Source: a bacterium (GTDB taxonomy: Bacteria; Pseudomonadota; Alphaproteobacteria; Rickettsiales; RI-342). From it: a stretch of DNA of 64,000 bases. The position numbers and the translations under genes were made by a program. The stretch is from the NCBI GenBank assembly GCA_016124905.1, contig WGMV01000025.1, positions 44,773-108,772 of the forward strand, in the 5' to 3' direction. Position 1 is the stretch's first letter, and every line of letters starts with the position of its first letter. The notes beneath the pieces were generated by a model that saw only the letters and a list, made by a program, of their open reading frames with translations, was not told the DNA's origin and did not search any database. This document shows, piece after piece, positions 53,846-64,000 of the stretch.

Positions 53846-54289
53846 ATGACCGTTAAATTGGAAGCCAACTACAAGCCCAGCGAAAAAGAAGAATACATGA
53901 GCGCGAAGCAGCTGGAATATTTCCGGCAGAAGCTGGTGGCATGGAAAGAGGAGCTCCTGGCCGAATCCCGCGAGACGCTGAAGCACCTGAAGGAAGAAAA
54001 CTGGCAGGAGCCGGACTTAAACGACCGCGCCAGCATCGAAACCGACACCGGTATCGAACTGCGCACCCGCAACCGCTACCTGAAACTGGTGGAAAAGATC
54101 GACTATGCCCTGCGCAAAATCGAAAAAGGCGAATATGGCTATTGCGAGGAAACCGGCGAGCCCATCGGCATCAAACGCCTGGAAGCCCGCCCGATCGCGA
54201 CCCTGACCATCGAAGCCCAGGAACGCCACGAGCGCCTGGAAAAACAATATAATGACGACACCGACGAAGAATTCATGCAGGCCGAATAA
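53846..54289 (+). CDS. dksA: DksA-family RNA polymerase-binding protein
   Basis: 147 residues. The N-terminal coiled coil (LEYFRQKLVAWKEELLAESR onward) carries the Asp at its tip (LNDRASIETD), and the C-terminal TraR/DksA globular domain reads GYCEETGEPIGIKRLEARPI. Only one Cys is present, so the four-Cys zinc finger of E. coli DksA is lost, as is common for alphaproteobacterial homologues. It works with ppGpp at the secondary channel of RNA polymerase. A ribosome site (AGGGGG) precedes the ATG and a terminator follows. Confidence 0.95.
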   Translation: MTVKLEANYKPSEKEEYMSAKQLEYFRQKLVAWKEELLAESRETLKHLKEENWQEPDLNDRASIETDTGIELRTRNRYLKLVEKIDYALRKIEKGEYGYCEETGEPIGIKRLEARPIATLTIEAQERHERLEKQYNDDTDEEFMQAE

Positions 54290-54307
54290 TCACGCCCGCA
54301 TGCATAC

Positions 54308-54341
54308 AAAAAGGCCGCTCAATGATGAGCGGCCTTTTCTT
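54308..54341 (+). terminator. Intrinsic terminator after dksA
   Basis: AAGGCCGCTCA and TGAGCGGCCTT with an ATGA loop, then TTCTTTT. Flanking A run permits use by the convergent gene too. Confidence 0.9.
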
Positions 54342-54360
54342 TTGATACGAAGAAATGAAA

Positions 54361-55140
54361 TTAAGCGGATTTCTTGGCCGCAACCGGCTTTTGGGCTTTC
54401 TCAGCCACCTTCACCAGCAGTTTGGCGGCTTCGTCCACTTCCTTGGCATTGGTGAGCTTCACCTTGGAGAAACCGGGGCGGTCCTTTTCCAGCTTCAGGC
54501 TGGTGGAACCCAGCGTCTCCGCCGTGCCGCGCAGTGTCACCAGCAGGGACTTGTCGCGCTTTTGAATGCGGACGGACCAGAAATTATCCCCCGTCTGCGA
54601 GAAACGATACTGGTCGGTCGGCTGCTGCTTGAGCGGCGCATTATAGGCTGCGCGCACCTGGTTAAGCAGCTTTTTGCCCAGTTGCTGCACTTCGCTGCCC
54701 GCGCCTTCCAGCAGCTTGGTATAATGCTCGTCACCAATCACTTCGGCCGCGCGGGACATGCGCTTGCGGCCGCGCTTGGCGGGGATCTTCGTCACGCTGG
54801 CCTTCTTGCCCGCCTTGGCCTTGCTGCCGGCAGGGCGGCCCGGCTTGCGCTTGGGCTCGGCGATCACTTCGCTCTTGGTCGTCTTATCCAGCGTGTAAAG
54901 TTTGCTTTGGATGAACACCACGTCCATGCCCTTGCCGCGCGCCAGAAACTGCACATTCTTGACCGGGAAGGAAAGCGTGCGGGAACGCTTGTCGTAATCC
55001 GCGCGGCCCAGCAGCACCACCGCCACATCCGCCTTGGGGGCCTTGCTGTCGCCCAGAATGGCGAGGTCCTGTTTTTCCACCATCGCACGCCATACGCCGG
55101 GCGTCAATTGCACCACGGAACCAATTGTCACTTTAAACAT
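54361..55140 (-). CDS. AT-hook-containing hypothetical protein, 259 aa
   Basis: Unrecognised overall. Three parts are visible: an N-terminal beta-rich domain (about 1-88, MFKVTIGSVVQLTPGVWRAM), a Lys/Arg/Pro/Gly linker (about 95-130) with a canonical AT-hook core (KRKPGRPAGSK) and a second basic patch (KRGRKRMS), and a C-terminal domain (about 135-240, TDQYRFSQTGDNFWSVRIQK). The tail is Lys/Ala-rich. The AT-hook suggests minor-groove DNA binding, for example a nucleoid-associated or regulatory role. Its own upstream region is unusually rich in AT palindromes. Confidence 0.8.
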   Translation of the reverse strand: MFKVTIGSVVQLTPGVWRAMVEKQDLAILGDSKAPKADVAVVLLGRADYDKRSRTLSFPVKNVQFLARGKGMDVVFIQSKLYTLDKTTKSEVIAEPKRKPGRPAGSKAKAGKKASVTKIPAKRGRKRMSRAAEVIGDEHYTKLLEGAGSEVQQLGKKLLNQVRAAYNAPLKQQPTDQYRFSQTGDNFWSVRIQKRDKSLLVTLRGTAETLGSTSLKLEKDRPGFSKVKLTNAKEVDEAAKLLVKVAEKAQKPVAAKKSA

Positions 55141-55240
55141 AGGAAACTCCTGAGATTTTCCCCCTCATATACGCCGTATATATGAATGTCAAAAACATAC
55201 GAATATACGTATATGTTTCTCATACAATTTTTATATGAAC
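55141..55240 (-). promoter_or_regulatory. AT-rich palindromic leader of the AT-hook gene
   Basis: Contains ATATACGCCGTATATAT and the imperfect palindrome AACATACG...TATATGTT (about 55187-55210). These lie where promoter and operator of the AT-hook gene are expected, with AGGAG just before the ATG. Binding sites for the protein itself are possible but not shown. Confidence 0.4.
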
Positions 55241-55277
55241 AAAAAAGGCCGCCCTCCATAACCTGAAGGGCGGCCTT
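55238..55277 (-). terminator. Intrinsic terminator after glnA
   Basis: AAGGCCGCCCT (55245-55255) and AGGGCGGCCTT (55267-55277); on the minus strand followed by TTTTTTGTTC. It lies 17 bases beyond the glnA stop. Confidence 0.9.
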
Positions 55278-55294
55278 CGTTGCAATACGGCTGA

Positions 55295-56734
55295 CTACAC
55301 GCTGTAATACATATCGAACTCGATCGGGTGCGGAGCCATTTCCCAGCGCAGCACCTCTTCCATCTTGAGTGCGATGTAAGCGTCGATCTGGTCGTCGGAG
55401 AACACGTCGCCCTTTTTGAGGAAGGCGCGGTCCTTATCCAGCGATTCCAGCGCTTCACGCAGGGAACGGCACACGGTCGGGATGTTGCTCGCTTCTTCCG
55501 GCGGCAGGTCATAGAGGTTCTTGTCCATGGCCTCACCCGGGTGGATCTTGTTCTGGATACCGTCCAGACCGGCCATCATCATGGCGGCCAGCGCCAGATA
55601 CGGGTTGGCCGTCGCATCCGGGAAGCGCACCTCGATACGCTTGGCGTTCGGGCTGTTCACATACGGAATGCGGATGGAAGCCGAACGGTTGCGCGAGGAG
55701 TAAGCCAGCATCACCGGCGCCTCATAACCCGGCACCAGGCGCTTGTAGCTGTTGGTGCTGGAGTTGGTGAAGGCGTTCAGTGCGCGTGCATGCTTGATGA
55801 TGCCGCCGATGTAATAGAGGCACATCTCGGACAGATCGGCATATTTATTGCCCGCAAACAGCGGCTTGCCAGCTTTCCAGAGGGACTGGTGGCAATGCAT
55901 GCCCGAGCCGTTATCACCGAAAATGGGCTTGGGCATAAAGGTTACCGTTTTGCCGTAGGAATGCGCGACGTTATGCACCACATATTTATATTTCTGGATG
56001 TTGTCGGCGCTGCTCATCAGCGTGCTGAACATGAAGCCCAGTTCGCACTGGCTCGGAGCCACTTCATGGTGATGCAGGATGGATTCCATGCCGACCATGT
56101 CCAGCGTGCTCATCATTTCCGCACGGATGTCGGAAAGCGAATCCACCGGCTGCACGGGGAAATAGCCGCCCTTCACGCGCGGGCGGTGGGCGAAGTTGCC
56201 GGCTTCGTAATTGCGGCCGCTGTTATACGGGCCTTCCTCGCTGTCGATCTCGTAGAAGCTGCCGCGCATGTTATTGTCAAAACGCACATCATCGAAAATG
56301 AAGAACTCGACTTCCGGGCCGAAATAGGCCGTATCGGCCAGGCCGGTTTCCTGCAGGTAGGATTCGGCGCGGCGGGCGGTGGAGCGCGGATCGCGCACAT
56401 AGCCCTGGCCGGTGGCGGGCTCAATCACATCGCAGAACACGTTCATGGTCGGCTGCGCGGTGAACGGGTCGATAAAGGCGGAAGCGGCGTCTGGCATCAG
56501 AATCATGTCGGATTCATTGATGTTTTTGAACCCCTGGATGGAGGAACCGTCAAACATCACGCCGTCTTCAAACGTACCGGCATTCACTTGCTTCACGGAA
56601 AAGGCGGTGTGCTGCAGCTTGCCTTTGGTATCGGTAAAACGGAAATCCACAAATTCGATTTCCTCGTCGCGCATGCGCTTGAGCAGTTGCTCAGCGGCAT
56701 CGCCTTGCTTGAGAGCGGTGCTGGTTTTGGCCAT
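55295..56734 (-). CDS. glnA: Glutamine synthetase type I (GlnA)
   Basis: 479 residues, dodecameric type I-beta length. Active-site blocks [22 protein letters not shown] and [11 protein letters not shown] are present, as is the adenylylation loop [11 protein letters not shown] with Tyr408. It assimilates ammonium into glutamine and is inhibited by adenylylation. glnB lies 80 bp upstream on the same strand, the classical alphaproteobacterial glnBA operon, with a strong hairpin between the two. Confidence 0.98.
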   Translation of the reverse strand: MAKTSTALKQGDAAEQLLKRMRDEEIEFVDFRFTDTKGKLQHTAFSVKQVNAGTFEDGVMFDGSSIQGFKNINESDMILMPDAASAFIDPFTAQPTMNVFCDVIEPATGQGYVRDPRSTARRAESYLQETGLADTAYFGPEVEFFIFDDVRFDNNMRGSFYEIDSEEGPYNSGRNYEAGNFAHRPRVKGGYFPVQPVDSLSDIRAEMMSTLDMVGMESILHHHEVAPSQCELGFMFSTLMSSADNIQKYKYVVHNVAHSYGKTVTFMPKPIFGDNGSGMHCHQSLWKAGKPLFAGNKYADLSEMCLYYIGGIIKHARALNAFTNSSTNSYKRLVPGYEAPVMLAYSSRNRSASIRIPYVNSPNAKRIEVRFPDATANPYLALAAMMMAGLDGIQNKIHPGEAMDKNLYDLPPEEASNIPTVCRSLREALESLDKDRAFLKKGDVFSDDQIDAYIALKMEEVLRWEMAPHPIEFDMYYSV

Positions 56735-56780
56735 GATGGGTCCTTTGGCGTTGGGGTTGTTAAGGTAGTGATGGTTATAC

Positions 56781-56807
56781 CTGCAAGCCCAGCGGCTGGG
56801 CTTGCAG
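56781..56807 (-). other. Hairpin between glnB and glnA
   Basis: A perfect 12-bp stem CTGCAAGCCCAG/CTGGGCTTGCAG around CGG. There is no T tract, so it is more likely an mRNA processing or stability element that separates glnB from glnA than a terminator. Confidence 0.7.
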
Positions 56808-56814
56808 CTAGAAC

Positions 56815-57423
<609 letters not shown>

Positions 57424-57431
57424 TGCAACGC

Positions 57432-58697
57432 CTAGGAAGCGATCTCTTCCAGGAAATGCTGCACTTCCTGCTTCAGCTTGTCGGATTCCATCGTCAGCGT
57501 CTCCGATGCCGTCAGCACGTTTTGCGCCGCACTTGCCGCCTTGCTGGCGGATTGCTTCACTTCTTCAATATCGCTGCTGATGCGCGTGGTGGCGCCCGCG
57601 GCGGTGGACATGCTCTGGGCAATCTCGTTGGTGGTGGCGCTTTGCTGCTCAACGGCGCCCGAAATGGCCGACGTATAGCCCTCCACCTGCGTGATCACCT
57701 CATTGATGGAGGAGAAGGCGCCGATCACCTGATTGCAGATATCCTGGATCTGGTTAACATTTCCGGCAATTTCCTTGGTGGCGTCCGACGTCTGGTTGGC
57801 CAGCGTCTTCACCTCGCCCGCCACCACGGCAAAACCTTTACCGGCCTCACCCGCGCGGGCGGATTCGATCGTGGCGTTCAACGCCAGCAGGTTGATCTGG
57901 TTGGCGATATTATCGATCAATTGCACCACTTCGCCGATCTTCAGGGCGGAAGCCTCCAGCATGCGCGAAATCCCATCCGCCTTGTGCGTGATGGAGACCG
58001 CATCCTTCACCTTATCGTTGGAACGCAGCACCTGCTGCACCACCTCGCGCGTGGTGGCGGACATTTCCTCCGCAGCCGCGGCCACGCTCTGCACGCTGCC
58101 GGAGGTAGACGTGGCGGCCGAGCTCACATTCTCCGCCTTGCTGCTGGCAAAGCTCACTTCCAGCGCCATGCTCTCCGCCGTTTTGTGCAATTCGCCGGAA
58201 GCATCGGCCACGGCATGAATAATCTGCTGCACACGTTCCTGAAAGCGCCCGGCCAGGTCGCGCATAGCCTGTTTGCGGTCGCGCTCCATGTGTGCTTCGC
58301 CTTCTTTCTGCTTCTCTTCCAGCAGGCGCTTCTCAACGGCATTCTTCTTGAAAATCTCTACCTTGCGGGCCATGCTGCCGATTTCCGTGCCTTCAGCAAT
58401 ATACGGAACATCAACCTCCAGATCGCCCTCGGTCAGGCTGCGCATGGTTTCCCCAAGGTTACGAACTTTTTTGGTCGAAATCTGATAGATAATGGCGCCC
58501 ACCACCACATTCACCGCCAGCGCCGCAATCACCTGCATCTGCAGGTCGCGCATGAAGGGAACGGCAGCTTCCGCACCGAAGGTATGGAAAATATGCGAAT
58601 AGGTCTTAAACGCAAACCCGATACCCACAAGCGACAGGAAAATCGCGGTCGACTGTAACTGGAAGGAAAGACTGCGGGATAAACGGAGTATATTCAT
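57432..58697 (-). CDS. Methyl-accepting chemotaxis protein
   Basis: 421 residues. Two membrane helices (about 15-32 and 55-73) enclose a loop of only about 22 residues, so there is no periplasmic sensor domain. A HAMP domain (about 75-125) and the MCP signalling domain follow; the hairpin tip contains [20 protein letters not shown] and [16 protein letters not shown]. It likely senses membrane or cytoplasmic state and signals through CheA/CheW, not found here. Gln-rich stretches ([20 protein letters not shown]) could be modification sites. Convergent with tRNA-His. Confidence 0.93.
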   Translation of the reverse strand: MNILRLSRSLSFQLQSTAIFLSLVGIGFAFKTYSHIFHTFGAEAAVPFMRDLQMQVIAALAVNVVVGAIIYQISTKKVRNLGETMRSLTEGDLEVDVPYIAEGTEIGSMARKVEIFKKNAVEKRLLEEKQKEGEAHMERDRKQAMRDLAGRFQERVQQIIHAVADASGELHKTAESMALEVSFASSKAENVSSAATSTSGSVQSVAAAAEEMSATTREVVQQVLRSNDKVKDAVSITHKADGISRMLEASALKIGEVVQLIDNIANQINLLALNATIESARAGEAGKGFAVVAGEVKTLANQTSDATKEIAGNVNQIQDICNQVIGAFSSINEVITQVEGYTSAISGAVEQQSATTNEIAQSMSTAAGATTRISSDIEEVKQSASKAASAAQNVLTASETLTMESDKLKQEVQHFLEEIAS

Positions 58698-58895
58698 ACG
58701 GGCCTCGTGCCATCATCAGGGTCATTACATGACCGAAACTGGTACAAAGGGCTTAACAAAAGCTGAATGGCATTATTTTCATATGGGTTTTTTATACATG
58801 ATATGTATAAGGGAAAGCGGTTGTATCGATATCGATATTAACATGCATAAGTCATTGGAATGCTTCTAAAAAAACCGATGGTTATAAAAGCCGGG

Positions 58896-59222
58896 TCATT
58901 CACCACCCTTTGGTCCCCAAAAGACAACCAGCACCAGCAGATCATCGCTGAAATCCTCAAACCTGTGCTCGCTGCCTGCCCGCACAAACAGCACATCACC
59001 GGCGGCAATCGTCACGCGCTCCTGCTCCAGTACAAAAAACCCATGGCCGGAAATGACGTGATAAAGCTCATCCTGTTCATGCGGCTGCTGGTTATCCACG
59101 CCTTGCGGAGCAAACAGCTCCACGCTCATGCTGCCGTGGCGCAATAACTCGGCAAATGGTTTATCCGCCATGCTCAAGCGGGATGCGGCATCCGTGGCCG
59201 TAACATGCCAGTGCGGGGGCAT
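58896..59222 (-). CDS. Small cupin-domain protein
   Basis: 108 residues, one cupin barrel. Motif 1 reads HEQDELYHVISGHGFFVLEQ (ligands of the HxH...E type partly replaced), and motif 2 GDVLFVRAGSEHRFEDFS ends in the usual PxxxxH-like His. Small cupins have varied enzymatic or sensor roles; none can be chosen here. It lies three bases downstream of uvrA's stop region (uvrA is downstream on the minus strand), so both may share a transcript. Confidence 0.85.
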   Translation of the reverse strand: MPPHWHVTATDAASRLSMADKPFAELLRHGSMSVELFAPQGVDNQQPHEQDELYHVISGHGFFVLEQERVTIAAGDVLFVRAGSEHRFEDFSDDLLVLVVFWGPKGGE

Positions 59223-59225
59223 GTG

Positions 59226-62171
59226 TCAGGCAGCCTCTTTTTTCCGCGCGCCTTTGGTGGCTTTGGCGGGTTTGGCAGGCGCTTTGGCCTTGGGCTCATT
59301 CGCCTGTTTTTTTCCCTTGGCAGGTTGCTTGCCCAGCAGCGGCACCAGGAACGGCCCGGTCACGCTGGCATGGTTTTCGGCAATCGCCTCCGGCGTGCCG
59401 GTAGCAAGAATCCGCCCCCCCTTGGCGCCCCCGCCCGGGCCGATATCGATGATCCAGTCCGATGTCTTGATGACGTCCAGATTATGCTCGATCACCACCA
59501 CCGTATTGCCGGAATCCACCAGCTGATGCAGCACGCCGAGCAGTTTCTTGATATCCTCGCTATGCAGCCCGGTGGTCGGTTCGTCCAGGATATAGAGCGT
59601 ACGCCCCGTCGATCGGCGCGCCAGCTCGCGCGCCAGCTTGATGCGCTGCGCCTCCCCGCCCGAAAGCGTCGTGGCCGACTGGCCGATCTTGATGTAACCG
59701 AGGCCCACTTCCTGCAGCGCCACCAGCTTTTCATGCACCGATGTCTGCGCTTTGAAGAAATCCACCGCCTCGTCCACCGTCATGTCCAGCACCTCAGCGA
59801 TGGATTTGTCGCGGTAGGTCACTTCCAGCGTTTCGCGGTTATAGCGTTTGCCCTTGCACACGTCACAGGTCACATACACGTCCGGAAGGAAGTGCATCTC
59901 GATCTTGATGAGCCCGTCGCCCTGGCAGGCCTCGCAGCGACCGCCCTTGACGTTGAAGGAGAAACGGCCGGACTTGTAACCCCGCGCCTTGGCTTCCGGC
60001 AAGGCGGTGAACCAGTCACGAATCGGCGTAAACGCCCCCGTATAGGTCGCCGGGTTGGAGCGCGGCGTGCGGCCAATGGGCGACTGGTCGATCTCGATTA
60101 CCTTGTCGATGAACTCAATTCCCTCGATCCGGTCATGCGGCCCGGGGATATCCTTGCTGCCATTGAGCTTCTTGTTGATGCACTTATAGAGCGTCTCAAT
60201 CACCAGGCTGGATTTGCCGCCACCCGAAACCCCGGTGAAGCACACGAAACTGCCCAGCGGAATGTCCGCCGTCACGTTCTTGAGGTTGTTGGTGCGCGCA
60301 CCTACCACGGTGATGTGCCTGCCCTGCTTGGCCTTGCGGCGTGTTTCCGGCACCGGGATGCTGCGCTTGCCGCTGAGATATTGCCCGGTGATGCTGTTGG
60401 GGTTGGCCATCACCTCGCCCGGCAGCCCTTCGGCCACCACATAGCCGCCATGCACGCCCGCACCCGGCCCCATATCGATCAGGTAATCCGCCACGCGCAT
60501 CGTGTCCTCATCATGCTCCACCACCAGCACCGTGTTGCCGAGGTCGCGCAGATGGCGCAAGGTCGCCAGCAGGCGGTTATTGTCGCTCTGGTGCAGCCCG
60601 ATGGAAGGCTCATCCAGCACATACAGCACGCCCGTCAGGCCGGAGCCGATCTGCGACGCCAGGCGGATGCGCTGCGCCTCCCCGCCCGAAAGCGTGCCCG
60701 CCTCGCGCGATAGCGTCAGGTAATCCAGCCCCACATTCTTCAAAAAACCGAGCCGGTTGACGATTTCCTTCAGGATCTTCTCGCCGATCTGGTTATGCTT
60801 GGAGGAAAGCTTTTTCGGCAGCTTCTCGAACCAGCTCACCGCATCCTCGATCGGCAGGCGCGTCACTTCGCCGATATGCTGGCTGCCGACCTTCACGCAA
60901 AGCGCTTCGGGCTTCAGGCGGTTGCCATTGCAGGCATGGCAGTCCGTGCTGTTCTGATAGCGCTCAAGGTCCTCGCGCATCCAGGGTTCGCTGTCGCGGT
61001 AGCGGCGCTCCAGGCTCGGGATCACGCCTTCGAACGGCTTCACCACGCGCTTGCGATGGATGCCGTCCTCGTAATCAAACTGGACATTCTCGCCATTCGA
61101 CCCATGCAGGATGAGTTGCTGATGCTCCTCGCTCAACTGGCGGAACGGCTTGTGCAGGCTAAGCTTGAAATGCCGCGCCAGCGCCGCCAGCGTCTGTACG
61201 TAATAACGCGACGACGAACCCGCCCATGGTGCAATCGCCCCTTCCTCAAGCGTTTTGCCGGTATCCGGCACCACCAGCTCGGGGTCGAAAAATGTCTCCG
61301 CCCCCAACCCGTCGCATTCCGGGCAGGCGCCGAATGGGCTGTTGAAAGAGAACAGGCGCGGCTCGATTTCCGCCAGTGTAAACCCGGAAACCGGGCAGGC
61401 GAACTTCTCGGAGAAGGTCATCCGGTCACCGCTCTTATGGTCCCCCGCCGCCGCGGCGAACTCCACATAGGCAAGCCCATCGGCCATTTTCAGCGCCGTC
61501 TCGAAACTGTCCGCCAACCGGCGCTCAATCTCCGGCTTCACCACGATCCGGTCGATCACCAGCTCAATATCGTGTTTCTTGTTCTTATCCAGCGCCGGGT
61601 GCTCGCCGATCTCATGCATCGCGCCGTCGATCTTCACGCGGGTGAAGCCCTTCTTTTTGGCTTCCAGCAATTCCTTCACATATTCGCCCTTGCGGCCGCG
61701 CACGATGGGCGCCAGCAGCAGGATCTTCGCCCCTTCAGGCAGGGCCATCACCGCATCCACCATCTGGCTGACCGTCTGGCTTTCAATCGGCAGGCCGGTT
61801 GCGGGGGAATGCGGAATGCCGATGCGTGCATAAAGCAGGCGCAGGTAATCATAAATCTCCGTCACCGTGCCGACCGTGGAACGCGGGTTGCGGCTGGTCG
61901 TCTTCTGGTCGATGGCAATGGCGGGCGAAAGGCCGGTGATGCTTTCCACATCCGGCTTGTTCTGCATGTCCAGAAACTGCCGCGCGTAGGCCGAAAGGCT
62001 CTCCACATAGCGGCGCTGCCCCTCGGCATAGATGGTATCGAACGCCAGAGACGACTTGCCCGATCCCGAGAGCCCCGTGATCACCACCAACTCATTGCGT
62101 GGGATGGAAACGCTGACATTCTTGAGGTTATGTTCCTTGGCGCCGGTAACGACGATATGGGACTGGTCCAT
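59226..62171 (-). CDS. uvrA: Excinuclease ABC subunit A
   Basis: 981 residues. Two ABC modules with Walker [11 protein letters not shown] (N) and [10 protein letters not shown] (C), signature [14 protein letters not shown] and [14 protein letters not shown], and zinc-binding Cys sets ([26 protein letters not shown] with [10 protein letters not shown]). UvrA scans DNA for lesions and loads UvrB in nucleotide excision repair. The C-terminus beyond about residue 945 is a Lys/Ala-rich tail. Full length. Confidence 0.98.
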   Translation of the reverse strand: MDQSHIVVTGAKEHNLKNVSVSIPRNELVVITGLSGSGKSSLAFDTIYAEGQRRYVESLSAYARQFLDMQNKPDVESITGLSPAIAIDQKTTSRNPRSTVGTVTEIYDYLRLLYARIGIPHSPATGLPIESQTVSQMVDAVMALPEGAKILLLAPIVRGRKGEYVKELLEAKKKGFTRVKIDGAMHEIGEHPALDKNKKHDIELVIDRIVVKPEIERRLADSFETALKMADGLAYVEFAAAAGDHKSGDRMTFSEKFACPVSGFTLAEIEPRLFSFNSPFGACPECDGLGAETFFDPELVVPDTGKTLEEGAIAPWAGSSSRYYVQTLAALARHFKLSLHKPFRQLSEEHQQLILHGSNGENVQFDYEDGIHRKRVVKPFEGVIPSLERRYRDSEPWMREDLERYQNSTDCHACNGNRLKPEALCVKVGSQHIGEVTRLPIEDAVSWFEKLPKKLSSKHNQIGEKILKEIVNRLGFLKNVGLDYLTLSREAGTLSGGEAQRIRLASQIGSGLTGVLYVLDEPSIGLHQSDNNRLLATLRHLRDLGNTVLVVEHDEDTMRVADYLIDMGPGAGVHGGYVVAEGLPGEVMANPNSITGQYLSGKRSIPVPETRRKAKQGRHITVVGARTNNLKNVTADIPLGSFVCFTGVSGGGKSSLVIETLYKCINKKLNGSKDIPGPHDRIEGIEFIDKVIEIDQSPIGRTPRSNPATYTGAFTPIRDWFTALPEAKARGYKSGRFSFNVKGGRCEACQGDGLIKIEMHFLPDVYVTCDVCKGKRYNRETLEVTYRDKSIAEVLDMTVDEAVDFFKAQTSVHEKLVALQEVGLGYIKIGQSATTLSGGEAQRIKLARELARRSTGRTLYILDEPTTGLHSEDIKKLLGVLHQLVDSGNTVVVIEHNLDVIKTSDWIIDIGPGGGAKGGRILATGTPEAIAENHASVTGPFLVPLLGKQPAKGKKQANEPKAKAPAKPAKATKGARKKEAA

Positions 62172-62186
62172 GCATTGCCTGTCTGG

Positions 62187-62215
62187 AAAAGGAGGGGCTA
62201 TATCTTTACCCCTCC
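62187..62215 (-). terminator. Intrinsic terminator upstream of uvrA
   Basis: GGAGGGG (62191-62197) and CCCCTCC (62209-62215); on the minus strand followed by TTTT. It would end the transcript of the two unknown genes and isolate uvrA. Confidence 0.6.
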
Positions 62216-62260
62216 CGGCCAGGGATGTCTAGCCCTAGTGGGCGACAGAGCATAAAGGGC

Positions 62261-62767
62261 TCATGCGCCTTTTTGCGCATCCAGAACCAGGCTGTTCAAG
62301 AGCATGGCCGTATTCCAGATCATGCCCCTGTCTTCTGGTAAGGGCGGCAGATGCCCCGTATCAATGGCATCGCACCGCGACAGGTCCTGACAGACGGCCT
62401 GAATAACCCCATCCGGCGCACGCTTGAATGCGGGTGGAAGGATGTTACGGGAAGGCGCATGGTCCATAAACTGCTCATGCGCATGCCGCAGCAAACGGTC
62501 GTGAAACAGCCCGGTCACCGCTTCCGCCTGTTCTTCCGGCAGGAAATGCTCCAGTATGTGCAACGCAGTGGAAAAATTGAGCCCGGCCTCGGTCACCGGC
62601 TCCACCAGATGCAGCACATGGCGGTAAAAGGCCCCCTCCACCACATTGGCATAAAAATGATCGGCCACATAGGTCAGCGCCGCATCATCCACCCGGCCGT
62701 CGGCAAGCGCGTCAAGCCCGGGCACGGGAAACCCCAGTGCGATGTCAAAAACATGGGTAACGGTCAT
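62261..62767 (-). CDS. Hypothetical protein, 168 aa
   Basis: Unrecognised, soluble and helical, with no signal peptide. It contains many His residues (FYRHVLHLVEP, ALHILEHFLPEEQA, RLLRHAHEQFMDH) that could bind metal, though no known pattern is satisfied. It lies 15 bp downstream of the next unknown gene on the same strand and is probably co-transcribed with it. Codon use is native. Confidence 0.75.
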   Translation of the reverse strand: MTVTHVFDIALGFPVPGLDALADGRVDDAALTYVADHFYANVVEGAFYRHVLHLVEPVTEAGLNFSTALHILEHFLPEEQAEAVTGLFHDRLLRHAHEQFMDHAPSRNILPPAFKRAPDGVIQAVCQDLSRCDAIDTGHLPPLPEDRGMIWNTAMLLNSLVLDAQKGA

Positions 62768-62782
62768 GATGAAAAAACGGGA

Positions 62783-63331
62783 TTACTGCCCGTGGCCGCC
62801 AAGCGCAGCCTGCTGCGCCTTCATCAGCGTGGCCACATGGGCTTCCACGCTCATCATGCGGGCAAATTCCTCACGCTTCTTGGTCAGCGTTTCTTTGGTG
62901 ACGGAAACCAGCACCACCAGGCGGCTGAACACTTTTTCCGTATGGCGCACCAGCTTTTCCAGGCTCGGCACCACGGTTGCGGTCAGGTTTTCACCCACCT
63001 CGCCGCCCACTTCCTGAATCTGGCTGATGGTACGGTTCACGGCCTTGAACATACGCTGAAACGCGCCGCGCATATTGAAGGCATTGGCGGCCTTGCCCTT
63101 GTCCGGCTGCTGCACGAATTCGCAAAAACCCTGGCTCAGGTCATCGGCGGCATCCAGCACTTCGTCCACCAGTGGCTCCACCACGGCAACCTGCTCGTCC
63201 TGAAAACGCGCCAGCGGGTGATTGGGGGTATCGGCAAGCTCTTCGGCAATATCATAAATCACGAGGATTTCCTGATACGCCTCGTCATATTCGGCGGCCG
63301 TCGGGGCACTGTAAAAACGCTGTTCTTCCAT
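62783..63331 (-). CDS. Helical hypothetical protein, 182 aa
   Basis: Unrecognised. I start at the ATG at 63331 with AGG nine bases upstream; a GTG seven codons earlier is possible. The protein is almost wholly helical with charged amphipathic segments (ISQIQEVGGEVGENLTATVV, RLVVLVSVTKETLTKKREEF), as in phasin-like or coiled-coil proteins. No membrane helix or signal peptide. First gene of a two-gene unit with the His-rich hypothetical protein. Confidence 0.75.
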   Translation of the reverse strand: MEEQRFYSAPTAAEYDEAYQEILVIYDIAEELADTPNHPLARFQDEQVAVVEPLVDEVLDAADDLSQGFCEFVQQPDKGKAANAFNMRGAFQRMFKAVNRTISQIQEVGGEVGENLTATVVPSLEKLVRHTEKVFSRLVVLVSVTKETLTKKREEFARMMSVEAHVATLMKAQQAALGGHGQ

Positions 63332-63445
63332 CGGCTTAAACCTGATGCTCACCTGTTGGGATAATCTTTTTTAGCATTCGCGTATGACGCTATTATGACA
63401 TACACCGCCCCAAAAGGCGAGCCAAAGGTTAAGGCCCATTAACAA

Positions 63446-64000
63446 CTAGGGCTTTAAGAGAACGGATGCGCCCACGGTCAGCGTCACATCCGTCTGCCCC
63501 GGCTCGGCCACGGGGGTTGCCATATCCGCCGCAGCCCCGGCTTCCGCCCGCATCATCATGGCCTTTGGCATGTAGGGCACCACATTGGCGTTGGAATCCA
63601 CATTGATTTCCAGCAGCTCGTAGCTGGATTTGCCCAAGCTCTTGGCCATCAGCGCCGCGCGTGCCTTCAGCGTGCCCAATGCGCGGGCAATCAATTGGTC
63701 GCGGAAACCTTCCGCCTTTTCGGTAGACAGGATATAGTTGAGGCCATTCATGGCAAACCCCATATCTTGTAATTTGCCGGTCAAATCCAGCACAGCGGCG
63801 CTGTCCTTGCCTTCCAGTTCAATCGTCTGGCTGCCGCGCCATTTCAGCCTGGGTTTGGCCTTGCTGCCCGCCGGTTGCGGGTTTGGGTCGTAGGAATAGA
63901 TGTTGTAGCTGCCGGTGTTCACCTTCACGCTGGTCACCGCCTTGGCCTTGGCAACACCTGCCTGCATGGTGCGGTTGATGGCATCCTGCACCGTGCGGGC
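63446..64000 (-). CDS. SIMPL-domain (DUF541) protein, partial
   Basis: The frame continues through the right edge, so the N-terminus is missing. The visible 184 codons show the SIMPL domain: KLQDMGFAMNGLNYILSTEK, GTLKARAALMAKSLGKSSYE and DVTLTVGASVLL at the end, as in BP26/OMP28-like periplasmic proteins. Function is unknown; homologues are envelope proteins with signal peptides, which cannot be tested here. Confidence 0.88.
   Translation of the reverse strand, partial: ARTVQDAINRTMQAGVAKAKAVTSVKVNTGSYNIYSYDPNPQPAGSKAKPRLKWRGSQTIELEGKDSAAVLDLTGKLQDMGFAMNGLNYILSTEKAEGFRDQLIARALGTLKARAALMAKSLGKSSYELLEINVDSNANVVPYMPKAMMMRAEAGAAADMATPVAEPGQTDVTLTVGASVLLKP

Overview
The window reads as chromosomal DNA of a flagellated, Gram-negative alphaproteobacterium. 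Supporting this are the order ddl-ftsQ-ftsA-ftsZ-lpxC-bamD-recN-ligA on one strand, a FliX-type flagellar regulator divergent from flgI, an alphaproteobacterial-style DksA with a single cysteine, and LpxC and BamD, which imply an LPS-containing outer membrane. Base composition is about 60% G+C by eye, with a few clearly AT-richer patches. I cannot name the genus.

Layout. 1-5.6 kb: unknown small genes, an EamA exporter, AmpD amidase, aminopeptidase P and an orphan BMP-family binding protein. 5.6-18.0 kb (minus strand): prmA, ligA, recN, bamD, lpxC, a YciI-like gene, ftsZ, ftsA, ftsQ, ddl (DNA repair, envelope and division block). 18.3-23.5 kb: ppk-ppx polyphosphate pair, a SixA-type phosphatase and a PlsC-type acyltransferase. 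23.6-25.6 kb: rfbA and rfbB. 25.7-26.8 kb: a REP-associated (RAYT) transposase between two inverted hairpins, and an AT-rich secreted orphan. 26.8-30.6 kb: tyrosine catabolism (hmgA, hppD) interrupted by two tandem paralogues on the opposite strand that look like divergent CheD-type deamidases. 30.7-33.7 kb: argG, an unknown membrane protein and an unknown small protein. 34.0-53.8 kb: a late flagellar cluster, transcribed leftward from flgI to flgE, with fliX divergent at its head. 53.8-64 kb: dksA, an AT-hook protein, glnA-glnB, tRNA-His, a chemoreceptor, a cupin, uvrA, two unknown genes and a partial SIMPL-domain gene.

How it works together. The flagellar cluster supplies the P-ring, rod-binding protein, chaperones (FlgN, FliS), hook (FlgE, FlgD, FliK), junction proteins (FlgK, FlgL), cap (FliD), flagellin and flagellin regulators or modifiers (FliW, FlaG-like, FliB and a large SAM methyltransferase). 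Two good sigma-54 promoter matches (GG-N10-GC) precede flgI and fliK, while the flagellin gene has a sigma-70-like promoter. The division genes appear split transcriptionally: a strong intrinsic terminator overlaps the ftsA stop codon, and ftsZ has its own leader.

Most interesting are (i) the tandem CheD-like pair, which keeps a Thr-Cys-His arrangement in both copies; (ii) two families of dispersed structured intergenic repeats, one placed directly after stop codons (ftsZ, fliW) and one found in four intergenic regions including a four-copy 78-79 bp tandem array; (iii) a repeat-plus-terminator unit upstream of argG with no gene in front of it, a possible small RNA; and (iv) an AT-richer block inside ligA that suggests recombination.
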